In this document: one piece after another, positions 13,332 through 23,546 of the stretch
How positions within the stretch are numbered: the stretch's first letter is position 1
Layout: the number at the start of each line of letters is the position of its first letter
Source of the DNA: Persicaria tinctoria
Taxonomy: Eukaryota; Streptophyta; Magnoliopsida; Caryophyllales; Polygonaceae
Assembly (NCBI GenBank): GCA_037127255.1
Contig: JBANSL010000019.1
Coordinates: forward strand, 14,841,001-14,905,000
DNA: 64,000 nt
Direction: 5' to 3'
Notes under the pieces: generated by a model
Told to the model about the DNA's origin: nothing
Database searches by the model: none
Seen by the model: only the letters and a program-made list of their open reading frames with translations
Position numbers and translations under genes: made by a program

Positions 13332-15624
13332 TCGCATAGGTAAAGGGAAGAGCTTTGGTTAATTTGGACAGACAAAGAGCTTTGCATTCCAAAAATCCAG
13401 AGTCACAGACTTTGAGTCACAATACTCTCCATCATAATAGTTCACCGGAAATGGAAGTTAATGAGTCAAATGATAGTCAAGTTGAAGGTCTTGTTCCTTC
13501 AAGAGGAGAAGGTATGTTATAGAAAACTCATTTATTATTTATATTTACTGATCGATATTCTAATGATGCTCTCATAAATATATGCACATGTTATTTTGAT
13601 TTTCATAGGTAAAGGAAAGAGAATTTCCAAGCTATCAAGTAGAGTTTCTATGGGTTTACAAGGAGATGAAGTTGCAAGTCCGACCCCTAGGGAGAGCATA
13701 CCTTGCGGTGAGTAAACTAATAGGCTAGAGTACCTTAAATCTGAGTATTTATATCAGCTCAAAATAAATCCAAAACAAATTAAAGAAACTCTCAAAAAGC
13801 TGTAAAGGCACCCTGTATTTGGCACTGTCACTACTCGTGAACGGTCTCCCACGAGTCGTGACAGCATGCAGTAGCTCTCATAATACACAGATCCTCTTTT
13901 CACGACTCGTGAATGGTCTCCCACGAGTCGTGACAGCCTGCAGTAGCTGAATATCGCTCGAATCCCCCTTTCACGACTCGTGAAGGGTCTCCCACAAGTC
14001 GTGACAACATGCATTTGTAGTTACTTGTAAAGAACTAAGTCTTTTTGGTTGTTAATATTACAGAGGAGCATACAAGAAACACAGGTGGTGTCTAATCACA
14101 TTCAAGTATAAATGGAAATGGAACTACGAATCGTATGCAAGGTAATGAGCCAATGGAGAGTCAACCTAAAGAGGTTGTTACTTCTAGGGGAGAAGGTATA
14201 TTATTTAAAAATCATGTGTTCGTTGTACATATTGATCGATATTGTGATGACGAGCTCATAAATATATTTATACATTATTGTGGTTTTATTAGGCAAGAGA
14301 AAGAGAACTTCTAAGTTGTCTAGCAGAGCTGTTATGAGTTTACAGGGGGAGAAAGTTGCAAATCCAACCCCTAAGGAGAGCATAGAGGAGCAGATAGGAA
14401 ACACTATTGGTGGCGTGGTCTCAAATTCAGTTGTAAATGGAAGTGGAACTACAAACGTCGTTGGAGGTAAATTGTAAATAGTTCATGTTTTTTTTAATAA
14501 CTTGGGACAATTATTGTGTGCCTTTAGCTACACGTAAGACAAGTAAAAACAGTACTAGAGGCAAGTACAAGAGTTATGTAGTTGACATAAAACTCAGAGG
14601 AATAAATTCAAAACTATCAATTGAGATCTCTGAAGAAATTGATCGTGCAATTGGAGGCAAGTACTAGAGGCAAGTACAAGAGTACTAGAGGCAAGTACAG
14701 GAGTTGGGTACTTTCAATTATGGTTCATACTCATGTTTTTCACTTTTGTTTCATTTTCATGTAATTATCTATTTTTTTGAAGGCAATTAGTGAAATAAAC
14801 TCCAAAAATTGGTAGTCCGACAAGAGATGCACTCATACAACTGGAAATTTATCATTTGCCAAAGTAGAAGATACATTGGTAAGATCTTGATTCTTTATCC
14901 ACTCTCAATTTGGTAAGATCTTAAATTTTAACACTCTCCGGTAAGATCTTCAATCTTCAAGTGGCTAATAGACTTTGTTATTTTGTGAGAAGTTATTATT
15001 ATGGTCATTTCGTTCTTGATTGATAACCTAACTATTACCTCATTGAATAATTTCATTTTTTTTCTTATGCTAGACAAAACAGAACAACAATGTAAAACCT
15101 TCTGCAGATGTTGTGTGGCTCGTTGAGCACACAACTAAAAATTCTAAAGGCGAGCTTCAATAGGTTGGTTCTAGTTCGAAAGAAATTCATGTAATGTTTC
15201 ATACTATTTCTATTGCCATCACATTTCATATTAAAATAACATTAAATGATCCATTTATGATTTGATTTTGCACCTTCTTATAGGGTAAACTGAAAAGTGT
15301 GGTTGCCACAAGTGGTGATGCAATGACACAAGAGCAGATTCTAATTGATGTTTTGGGGTCAAGATCCGGCTACATACGTGGAAAGGGGACTGCTTTGCGT
15401 GGTTATACTAAGGGAATAAAGCAACTAGCCCAACAACAACTTGTAGAGCAACAAAAAGGCCAATTAGAATAACAACAAAAAAAGATCCAAGATTTGGAGA
15501 AAATGATGGAAGAAACCAAGCAAATGCAGCAAAGAGAATTGGAAGAGTATAAAGCAGAACAACAGCGGGCAATGGAAGCTTTCAAGCAAGACATGCTCCA
15601 AACACTCGCTAATCGAAATGCCTA
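13332..15624 (+). pseudogene. TNPA/Transposase_24-type gene remnant inside the CACTA element
   Basis: Several exon-like blocks separated by AT-rich introns with GT/AG edges. Two blocks are duplicates: one near 13610-13710 (SKLSSRVSMGLQGDEV) and one near 14291-14390 (SKLSSRAVMSLQGEKV). Later blocks read RGKYKSYVVDIKLRG (about 14550), VVWLVEHTTKNSKGEL (about 15110) and ILIDVLGSRSGYIRGKG (about 15340), followed by a glutamine-rich coiled coil. The order and motifs match the C-terminal half of plant Transposase_24 proteins, which bind subterminal repeats. In-frame stops, for example near 15161 and 15470, show it is dead. Confidence 0.75.
13829..14012. repeat. Tandem palindrome array, period 71 bp
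   Basis: Three units starting at 13829, 13900 and 13971. Each carries a near-palindrome TCACGACTCGTGA, about ten bases (…GGTCTCCC) and the complement ACGAGTCGTGAC, so each unit can fold into a long hairpin. The first and third units carry substitutions. It lies in an intron-like part of the TNPA remnant. Confidence 0.85.
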
Positions 15625-16932
15625 GTAGCATGAAAATCAGGTAATTGTCCTCGTATGTTATTTATGCGATCCTTCAATTGGTCACATTGTGCTTATAGTT
15701 CTCTCCGTATGCACATTTATTTTAAAAGTTTTTGCATTATATTATAATATGATGATCTCAAGAAAGAAGAAAGAAGAAAGAAAAAGATAGTAAAAGAAAA
15801 GAGGGTTTATCCAATTTACAGTCTTAGAATACAAAATGCATACAACATTTAGGTTTGATGTGTGTATTTAGTGACCAAGAAGTTCTTCATCCATGGTAGT
15901 TTTCTTCTCTTTTTGAACTTTAAGAATGAGATTCTAACTTTGATTATAAAGTATATTTTTGTCCCTTTTGTAGGATTTGGAAAAATGAATATGAATGATG
16001 GATGCAAGTTTTGGTGGATTAGTTTGCATATGGCAGAATACATTTTGCCTTAGATAAGAACTGATATATGTAGCTTGCCTGGAAGAAGGAACTAGTTATA
16101 ATGCATATAGAAGTATAGATTATGGATCGGAGTAGTTTTTTGGATTAGAAGGGACGATATGACTAGTATAATGATGAAGTGACATGTTTGAAACATGTAA
16201 ATTTTGTATGGTTTTGTGGGCAACTCGATTAAAAGGAAGTCAAGTCTATGTATTTGCGTACAATGAATGTATTGGTACAAATGAATGTGTTGTGCGGAAC
16301 CTACAGGAGCTGTGTATTCAAATAGAGGATTGTAAAAAAATCAGTTACGGCAACAAAAAAAAAAATTGTTGCCAAAGACTATTTCGCAATGATTTTTTCG
16401 TTGCGAAAGATTGTATTTATTTTTATTTATAGTCTATTGCAACGACATTTGTCATTGCAAAATTATCTACCTTATCATAGTAGATCATTTTGCAACAAAA
16501 AAGTTGTTGCAAAAGATATATATATATTGCAACAACATTAGTCATTGCAATACTTGACAAGAAATTGTAAACGCCTTTAGGAACAACATTGTCGTTGCGA
16601 ATTTTATACGTCTTTTGCAACACCGTTGTTGTTGCAATACAGTTATGGCAATTGCAACGACATTTTTTGTTGTAAAAACTTACCGTTATTTTACAAGATA
16701 AACGCATTTAGCAACGACAAACGTATTGTAACGAACTTTGTCGTTGCAAAAAGTTGTATTTTTCGCAACGGCAAATGTCGTTGCAATAGCCTTTAGCTAC
16801 GCCTTGACCCGCAACGACACCGCAACGACAATTGTCGTTGCGAAATGTGGCTATTGCAACGATAACCCATGTATCACAACGACTTTTGTCGTTGCGATAG
16901 ACCATTTTTCTTGTAGTGCTCACAACAGTACA

Positions 16933-17489
16933 TACATATATGACCCCGGAGTGGGCACAAATTGGGGATATGCCACTTGGCATTCTTTGGGTGCCTTTAT
17001 AACATTTCTGCACTTATATTTATATACCCAGATAGGCATGTTATATGGCCTCAGCGTGGTCTTTAGGGCCTGCAGACGATTATTGGGCCTGACTTCGTGG
17101 ATAGTGTTAGGTACCTGCTTCTTGCTTGCTCCTTGCTTCTGTGACGGGAAGTATCTTGGGTGAAATTGAAGAACCTGACTAATCTGCTAACTTGGCTAAA
17201 TGGTTGTTAATTTCACTTATGATTTGGTTTTGACCCGGCTCTGTAGTGGCATGTTGTATCTAAATTTCGTTTTCCGCTCTAATTCTTGAAAGAAATTTTA
17301 CGACTTAGTCAATAGGACAAATTAAGGGTACCCAACGACGCTATGATGATTTTGGGGTTCGAAATCCCTGCTTTCATACTGTTTCTTAAAAGAGGTTTGA
17401 AATCTCGACTCGTATCTGGATTGCAAGATCCGAACGAAAGCATCCGACCTTCGAAACGTAACCCAGATATTTATATCTGGGCCGTTACA
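16933..17489 (+). repeat. 3' part of a long gypsy LTR (same family as 27548-29995)
   Basis: Matches 43846-44363 and the complement of 27548-28200 along its length: a shared GGATATGCCACTTGG block, TTCTGTGACGGG and a terminal GGGCCGTTACA. The sequence after 17489 is not a primer-binding site, so this is a truncated or solo LTR end. Element B adjoins it on the left. Confidence 0.8.
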
Positions 17490-17508
17490 GGTTCAAACCT
17501 TTTACTCA

Positions 17509-17690
17509 TAGTGGTTCAACCTTGTAAAGTAGTGGTTCATTAAGCTATAAAGAAGTGATTCATTAAGTTTTAAAGAAGTGGTTAATGAAGTTATAAAGAA
17601 GTGGTTCATGAAGCTATCAAGAAGTGATTCATAAAGTTATAAGAAGTGGTTCATTAAGTTATAAAGAAGTGGTTCACAAAGTTTTCATTC
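17509..17690. repeat. Minisatellite, AAGTGGTTCATTAAG units
   Basis: Seven or eight copies of a 22-24 bp unit containing AAGAAGTGGTTCATTAAG, with small changes. The complementary core TGAACCACTT makes up the next array. Confidence 0.85.
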
Positions 17691-17771
17691 TTCTTTTATT
17701 TTCTTTTAATGCTTAATTTTGAATTATTTATTTTTTAAATAAAATGGTTCTTGAACCAATACTATTTAGTT

Positions 17772-17945
17772 TGTGAACCACTTCTATTTATATGTGCTGA
17801 ACCACTTGGTTTAAAACCCTGAACCACTTGGTAAAAAATCTCTGAACCACTTGATATTAAAACCTTAAACACTTGGTATAAAACTCTGAACCACTTATTA
17901 ATATAAAAACCTGAACCAATTGGTATTAAAACCCTGAATCATTTG
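17772..17945. repeat. Minisatellite, CTGAACCACTTGGTA units (inverted partner of 17509-17690)
   Basis: Six or seven copies of a 22-26 bp unit, CCTGAACCACTTGGTAT. The core is the reverse complement of the array 80 bp upstream, so both arrays together form an imperfect inverted repeat. Confidence 0.85.
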
Positions 17946-18693
17946 TATAAAAAATTTAGTTTCAACAGAATTTTCACCCATTTGGAATTTCCAAAAGTAT
18001 TTATTTTATAAACCTTTAATATTTATTTAATAATCCATTAACATTTACTAACCATTTTTTTTTTTCGGAAAAAATTAAAAGATTTCAATTTGTAAACATG
18101 AAAGTGAGATTTCATCCAAAGCACACAGCCAACAACTCCATTTTGTTCCCTTCCTTCATGCTCTGGTCGTCAAACATTAGTGACAGTATTTTAAAAAAAA
18201 AAAACATTAGTGACAATATATCGAGACAAATGCATCACTCAATTGCTTCATTCATTCATTCTATCAAACATCAGTGACAATTAACCAAACACATAATATG
18301 CATCAATCGATCAGGATTTCACGTTGATTAAGGGTTAGAATGAAGATTCAGTGCCCTTATGTTTACGAAAATTCAGTGGTTTGAACATCGATTAAACTAA
18401 AACTTAATTTTAGGGTTAGGGCGTACACCAAAAGGGGGAAAATCATATCCGAACCGAAAAACAGTAGAGAGAGTTAAGGTCCTCTTCTCTGCCCCAGATT
18501 CCGACGTCCTAGGGGCTGAATTCGGTAGCAGGTACTCCAGCCCTATCAATCGCGCCACCGTAGATCTGAAAATTTTGGGCTTTCTCCTCGCTCCTGTTCT
18601 TCGCCGGGTTTGTTGCCGTCGATCTGAGGCCTGGCGAAGATCTGAAGTGTTGCCATGGTGGCGGAGATATGAGGCTTCGTCAAGGGTTGTCGT
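17946..18693. other. Unassigned, partly GC-rich leader-like DNA
   Basis: AT-rich to about 18400, then a GC-richer stretch (18420-18693) with a weak 124-codon minus-strand frame that has no recognisable domain. The hAT element interrupts it at 18693, and it resumes at 20343 with the duplicated GTTGTCGT. Confidence 0.3.
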
Positions 18694-20342
18694 CAGAGCC
18701 GATCCTAACATTTTAGAGGCCCTAGACAAAAATAAAATAAGGGCCCCTAAGATAAACTTAAAGATGTACATTACTTAATAGGTAAATCATAAATTTACAT
18801 TATAATATAGCAATATCATCAATAATAAGTTTTACACCGAGTTTTACCAAAAAAATTGGTTTTACACTAACAGCTTTATATTGCAACAATAACAACTTCA
18901 AAAATAGGCCTTAAATTCTTGTTCTTCATTTCTTCAAGCAAAATGTCATTATGCCAATAACTGAATGCTAGAAACTGCATCAAACCATCTCCCTAATTTC
19001 TTCAGAATAATCGATTGAACTAATCCTTGAATTTGGAGGATTTGGGAAAGATTTGGAGGTGTTTTTGGTTTCTTGATCTTGTAAAATTTTTTAGTACAGG
19101 GGAGGGGTAGGGAAGAAAATAATTATTAAAAAGAAGGAGAAAGAGAAGGAAATGAAAACCCCTCCCTAATTTCTTCATCTAGAGCACTGGAGCTTCTCTG
19201 AGGAAAGAATGGATGGGACAGCCTATTTCTTCTAGTTTGGCCGACCTAAATGCAGAGAATGGCTTCTTCTTTTTTAGATTGTTTTAATATTAAGGCCAAA
19301 TTGCATAAAACCACCCTCTTTAAATAGGCTGTTTTGCGTGAAACCATCCCTTAAAATGAAAATTGCAGAAAACCACCATTTAAAACTGTTTTCCTTGCAA
19401 AGTCACACCCATCACCCAATTTTTGTTAATTAAATGTTAAAGCCTGTGGAAATTTAATTATACCCCTTATTATTATTATTTTACTAATTTCAATTGATAT
19501 TAGTTGATATTTAACTTTTTGACATATTTTTCAAAAGCAAAAAACACTATAAATATAAAAAAATGTTTTTTTGAAAATAATTTCATACTTACAAAAAAAC
19601 TCTATAAAAAATTGATGTGTAATTTATGTTTTATACATATAAAAAAAATGTGTAATACTAGGGCTACTTGAAGAAAATAATTTTTTTTAAAAAATAATGT
19701 TTCATATAGTTTTTATTATTCTAAAAATGTATGTGGAATAGTGAACATATTTTTAGACTAATAAAAACTATATAACATATCATTTTTTAAAAATGTATTT
19801 TCTTTGAGTAACCCTTTAGCAATATACACTTTTTAAAATTTATAAAACATCAATCATATCTATTTTTTTATAGAGTGTTTTTACTAATAAGTGTGAAATT
19901 ATATTTAAAAATAATATTTTATTAAAAAAATTACTTTTGAAAAACATGTTAAAAGGTAAAAATTAATTAATACCGATTGAGTAAAGTAAAATAATAATAA
20001 AAACAAGGGATATAATTGATTTCCACACACTTTAACATTTAATTAACAAAAATTGGGTGATGGGTGTGACTTTGCAAGGAAAACAGTTTTAAAGGGTGGT
20101 TTTCTGCAATTTTCGATTTAAGGGGTGGTTTCACGCAAAATAGCCTATTTAAAGGGTGGTTTTATGCAATTTGGCCTAATATTAACATAGTTTTGGGCTC
20201 ATGGTTATTTTTCACTTCTTTTGGGCTTAAAAACCAGACACCTATAATATACATATATATACACACAAAAATGGGTTAGGCCCCTTCCGATGTTGGGCCT
20301 TGGGCAATCGCCCTTGTTGTCCTAGCACCAGGGCCGGGTCTG
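18694..20342. mobile_element. hAT element, 1649 bp, 8-bp target duplication GTTGTCGT
   Basis: The left end CAGAGCCGATCCTAAC and the complement of the right end, CAGACCCGGCCCTGG, agree at most of the first 13 positions. Both sides carry GTTGTCGT (18686-18693 and 20343-20350), a perfect 8-bp duplication as hAT transposases make. The interior has no transposase; 883 bp of it is a nested Mutator-type element. A non-autonomous element. Confidence 0.9.
19294..20176. mobile_element. Mutator-type MITE, 883 bp, 9-bp target duplication TAATATTAA
   Basis: The ends are GGCCAAATTGCATAAAACC and its complement, inside perfect 9-bp repeats (19285-19293 and 20177-20185). The terminal inverted repeats are long (about 150 bp) and contain three spaced copies of an AAACCACCC-type box. 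The interior is AT-rich and itself largely inverted-repeat, with no coding sequence. Nested in the hAT element; a diverged relative lies at 53856-54413. Confidence 0.92.
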
Positions 20343-20679
20343 GTTGTCGTTGTGTTGGAGCTCCGAACTGCTGCAATGGTGGCGGTGTCGCAAATCGTCG
20401 AAAGAGACGGAGAGGACGACGATGTCGGGCGGCGAAGCACATCTCTATCCCAAATCGGGGATGAAGATGGAGACCTTGAGGATGTGAGATCCAACCGAAG
20501 GAAACGAAGATGACGAGGAAGAGCACGGTGGAGTCGTGGAGATAAGCGGCCACTTGAAGAAGAAGATGGAACAACGAAGACGTTCTGGGGCCGCAGCCAC
20601 CTGAAGAAGAAGATGGAACAACGAAGACGTTCTGGGGCCTATATATATATATATAGGAAAGCTTTAAAATGTAAAATAT
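20343..20679. other. Right flank of the hAT element, unassigned
   Basis: GC-richer, with a 110-codon minus-strand frame (20574-20242) that crosses the hAT boundary and is therefore not a real gene. A perfect 39-bp direct repeat containing AAGAAGAAGATGGAACAACG recurs near 20556 and 20603. A short TA tract (20639-20656) precedes the next unit. Confidence 0.35.
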
Positions 20680-20719
20680 CCTTAGGGTGTAAAATTGCTT
20701 AAGGTGTAAAATTTTGGTT

Positions 20720-21576
20720 TATAGTGAAAACCGGCACGCGTGTCACAATTAAATAAAATTGAACCGGACCGTTTTAAAAAAAACATTGAACCGGTTGTGA
20801 AGCACAAAGACTACACCCTCCCATGGCAGCTTCCTCTCTTTTTTTTCGCTCGGCAGCTCTCGACGGTTTCCGTAGAAGAACTAAACGTTGAATTCGACGT
20901 CGATGAAGGTCACTATCATGAATACGGTGGCATAGTTGTCACATGGTGATAGTTCCGGGTGAGTTCAATCTTTTTTCATGTTTACTTTCGAAAATTTAGG
21001 GTTTCAGATTTGTATTTAGGGGTTTCAGATTTGGATTTGAGGGTTCATATTTGGATTTCGAATTTAGGATTTGGATTTAGAGTTTCAAATTTAGGGTTTA
21101 GGTTTTTTAGTCCCAATGTCTTCGTTTTCCTTCGAAATTTTAAGACATATTTCCTATTTGTTGCTCCGGTGCTTAATTTCTTGTGATTGGATTTGTGAAG
21201 ATATGTGAAGCTGGCAGATAGAAAGAGGGCAATTGTGTTGTGAGTAGGTTGCTTCAGTATGCAGTCGTGAATGAATTTACAAAGTTAAACGCAGATAGAA
21301 AGAGGGCAATTTCAAAGGCAGTAGTACATATCAAATTGGGATCAAGTGAAATGTCCTTACATGGAATGCTGTAGAATAGATCAAATTGGGATCAAAACAT
21401 TATTTTGATAGCTGGAAAAGTTCATTGTTTTTCCCACTTGTTGCTCATGTACTGGTTCTTGATGAGCTTTGTTCAGTTCAAGTGGACTACTTGTATATAC
21501 ACATGTTTTCTTAACCTGCCTACGCAGCCATCTCAAGAGTGACATTAAGCAACTAAATTTTAAGTTAACGCACCTC
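20720..21576. other. Left arm of the Pack-type unit, no recognised gene
   Basis: Contains an exon-like start (ATGGCAGCTTCCTCT, at 20823) followed by an early stop, then AT-rich DNA with six loose copies of GGATTTAGGGTTTC-like sequence (20990-21110). Nothing further recognised. Confidence 0.35.
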
Positions 21577-21581
21577 CATAT

Positions 21582-23462
21582 TGTTGTGAGCTGAATCTAC
21601 CATGTTTTACAGTAACTTTTATATTGTTTTCTGCATACATTTCATGTATTTGGGCTAAGATAATACAGAATCTATGTAGTTTATGCTTATTTGCCAAATT
21701 ATGGAATCTACACCAGTTTCTGTTTAATTTCACAGAATTCGAGGCAAATTACAGAAGTTCTAAGAAAAGTTGGAAATGCTCGGAAATCAACTACAGAAGT
21801 CCAAGGTCAAGAAGCAACGGAACCAGGACGAATCAAGCTGGAAACCCAGAAGTCCTCGATCTCGACGACACTTACTCGATCTCGACAAAGAACATCCGAG
21901 CACACCTGGTCGAGCAAAGCATGGTCGAGAAACTGAGAGCCAAAGACAACCCGACTCCGGAAGCCTTACTCGATCTCCAGTAATCTTATCGATATCGACC
22001 AACACCCTGATGCCATGTCCGGAGTCGAGGAGCTGCGCCAAGTCGAGAAGTCGAGGACGCAGAAGCCGAGCACCACTGTACTCGATCTCGAGTAAACAAC
22101 TCGATATCGACAAGATAGTCTGCGCCAATCCGAGCCAGTGTCGGGGAAGAGTCCTCGACCAAGACCAGCAGTGAAGAAGTCGACGTCACCAGTAATCGAT
22201 CTCGAGTAGAGTTTGTCGAGATCGAGGAAACCGTGTCCCGAAGCCGCGTTACGCGGTTTGCTGTCCTACGCGGTTTGGGAGTCCTTGGAGCCGAAGAACG
22301 CCGAGATCTATCAACATCTATCAACATCTATGGAGAGAAGACCTATCAACACATGGAAGATTTACCTATTTTAGATATAATTTCCCTTTTTCGATTTACT
22401 TCCTTTATTCAATTTATTTATCATTATGCTTTTAGATATAGATATAGATAAAGATAGAGATATTCTATCCTTGAATAGCAAGTTAGAGAAGTAGTTCACA
22501 GAGACGGTTTAGGAGTTCAAAGGTTTTAGGGTTTTGGCTTTCAACGAAAGTTGGAGTGCCGGGATTGTAAAGACTTTGAATTTAGTTTAATGCAAGTTTC
22601 TTTTCATACATCAATTTCTGCTATTGCGATGAAGAGCGAGTAGTCCACCCACTTCTAGGGCTGGGGTGAGCCCGACGGTGGCCATGTAAGGTGATGCGGT
22701 GAAGGTACAATCTTTTGATGCAATTCGCCTTCTATCCCTATGAGCATGATTCTTTTGCGAGAGTTGAAGGTGATCCTTGTTTGTGTTATTGAAGCGAAAG
22801 TGATCTTAATGCAACTTGAGTTAATTATGTGAAAAGGGTTAGTAACAATTAGGGTTTATGCGAAAGCCTCTATATGCCTATTTGTTAATAGCGAAAGTTA
22901 TTTTGATGGAAAACATGATCTTTTATGCCTTTATGTGTTACTTTGCATGGTTATCGTTGTGGCGTTGATACCCTGGCTTTGGAAGTCTTTTCATATATTG
23001 ATTTATTTCTTCCGAAATCTGCGATTCTGTGTTCAAAGTTACAATTTACAGTTTCTGTTTGTTTAGTCGATCTCGAGTTAGGTTAGTCGATCTAGAGTAC
23101 TGCTTAGTCGAGATCGAGTAGGGTTTTGTCTGGATCGAGTTTCTGTTTGTCGATTTTGAAGTTTATGTCGTTGCTGCCTTTGGTCGATCTCGAGTAGGTG
23201 TTTGTCGAGATCGAGTAGCTTCTGTCTTTGCCTTTATTTTCTACTTTCGTTTGTTATTTCTGTCTTTGTTTCTTTATTTCTGTCTTTCTGTTTGCTTTTC
23301 TGTGAGATTTACAGCTACCTAGGATCCGCTGACACGCTTCCCCGTGGATCGATCCTGACTTCCCACTACTGCATAGGGGGAGGTCTTGTAATTATTTGTT
23401 GGGGCACGAATCTGGTTTGATCTCTTTTATTATATTTTGAACTTGATTTCCCTCTTACAACA
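21582..23462 (+). repeat. 5' LTR of element A (1881 bp)
   Basis: Nearly identical to 30714-32648. Compared with the 3' LTR it lacks a segment of about 59 bp after position 22480 that holds CTATAAATAAAGCC, the likely TATA box. TCGA-NN-TCGA motifs cluster at 21868-22225 and 23066-23216. A GATATA run lies at 22434-22466. Confidence 0.95.
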
Positions 23463-23464
23463 AA

Positions 23465-23485
23465 TTGGCGCCGTTGCCGGGGAAG
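23465..23485 (+). other. Primer-binding site, tRNA-Asp (element A)
   Basis: TTGGCGCCGTTGCCGGGGAA begins 2 bases after the LTR and is complementary to the 3' end of plant tRNA-Asp. Element B has the same site with one change. Confidence 0.93.
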
Positions 23486-23546
23486 CAATCATTCGCGCCT
23501 TAGGTAGTTAAAATCTCACGTTTTCTTTGAGTTACTTTACAGGTGT

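Larger units (their letters stand above)
11333..16918 (+). mobile_element. CACTA (En/Spm) transposon, 5586 bp, 3-bp target duplication CTC
   Basis: The left end is CACTACAAGAAAAATGG and the right end CCATTTTTCTTGTAGTG, which are complementary; both are flanked by CTC (11330-11332 and 16919-16921). Subterminal regions (11345-11590 and 16320-16905) are crowded with TTGCAACGAC/GTCGTTGCAA motifs in both orientations. Inside is a broken TNPA/Transposase_24-type gene. No TNPD-type catalytic transposase is visible, so the copy is non-autonomous. It sits 6 bp from the end of the element B LTR. Between 11834 and 12300 is a GC-rich leader-like region; 12360-13330 is AT-rich and non-coding. Confidence 0.95.
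5690..16927 (-). mobile_element. Element B: Athila-like gypsy retrotransposon, 3' truncated, interrupted by a CACTA element
   Basis: Read on the minus strand: LTR (16927-16922 and 11332-9309, split by the CACTA), a primer-binding site for tRNA-Asp (9305-9286), then a broken gag-protease-tail reading frame (9206-6056), then about 350 bp with TCGA-type motifs. The LTR starts TGTTGTGAG and ends in TACAACA, as in element A. The 5 bases after the right end are GTACA, but no left LTR or matching duplication is present, so the 3' part is lost. Reverse transcriptase and the integrase core are absent. Net length without the CACTA is about 5.6 kb. Confidence 0.85.

Noticed and set aside
18410..18423. 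TTTTAGGGTTAGGG resembles the plant telomere repeat
   Set aside because: Only about two units; no array.
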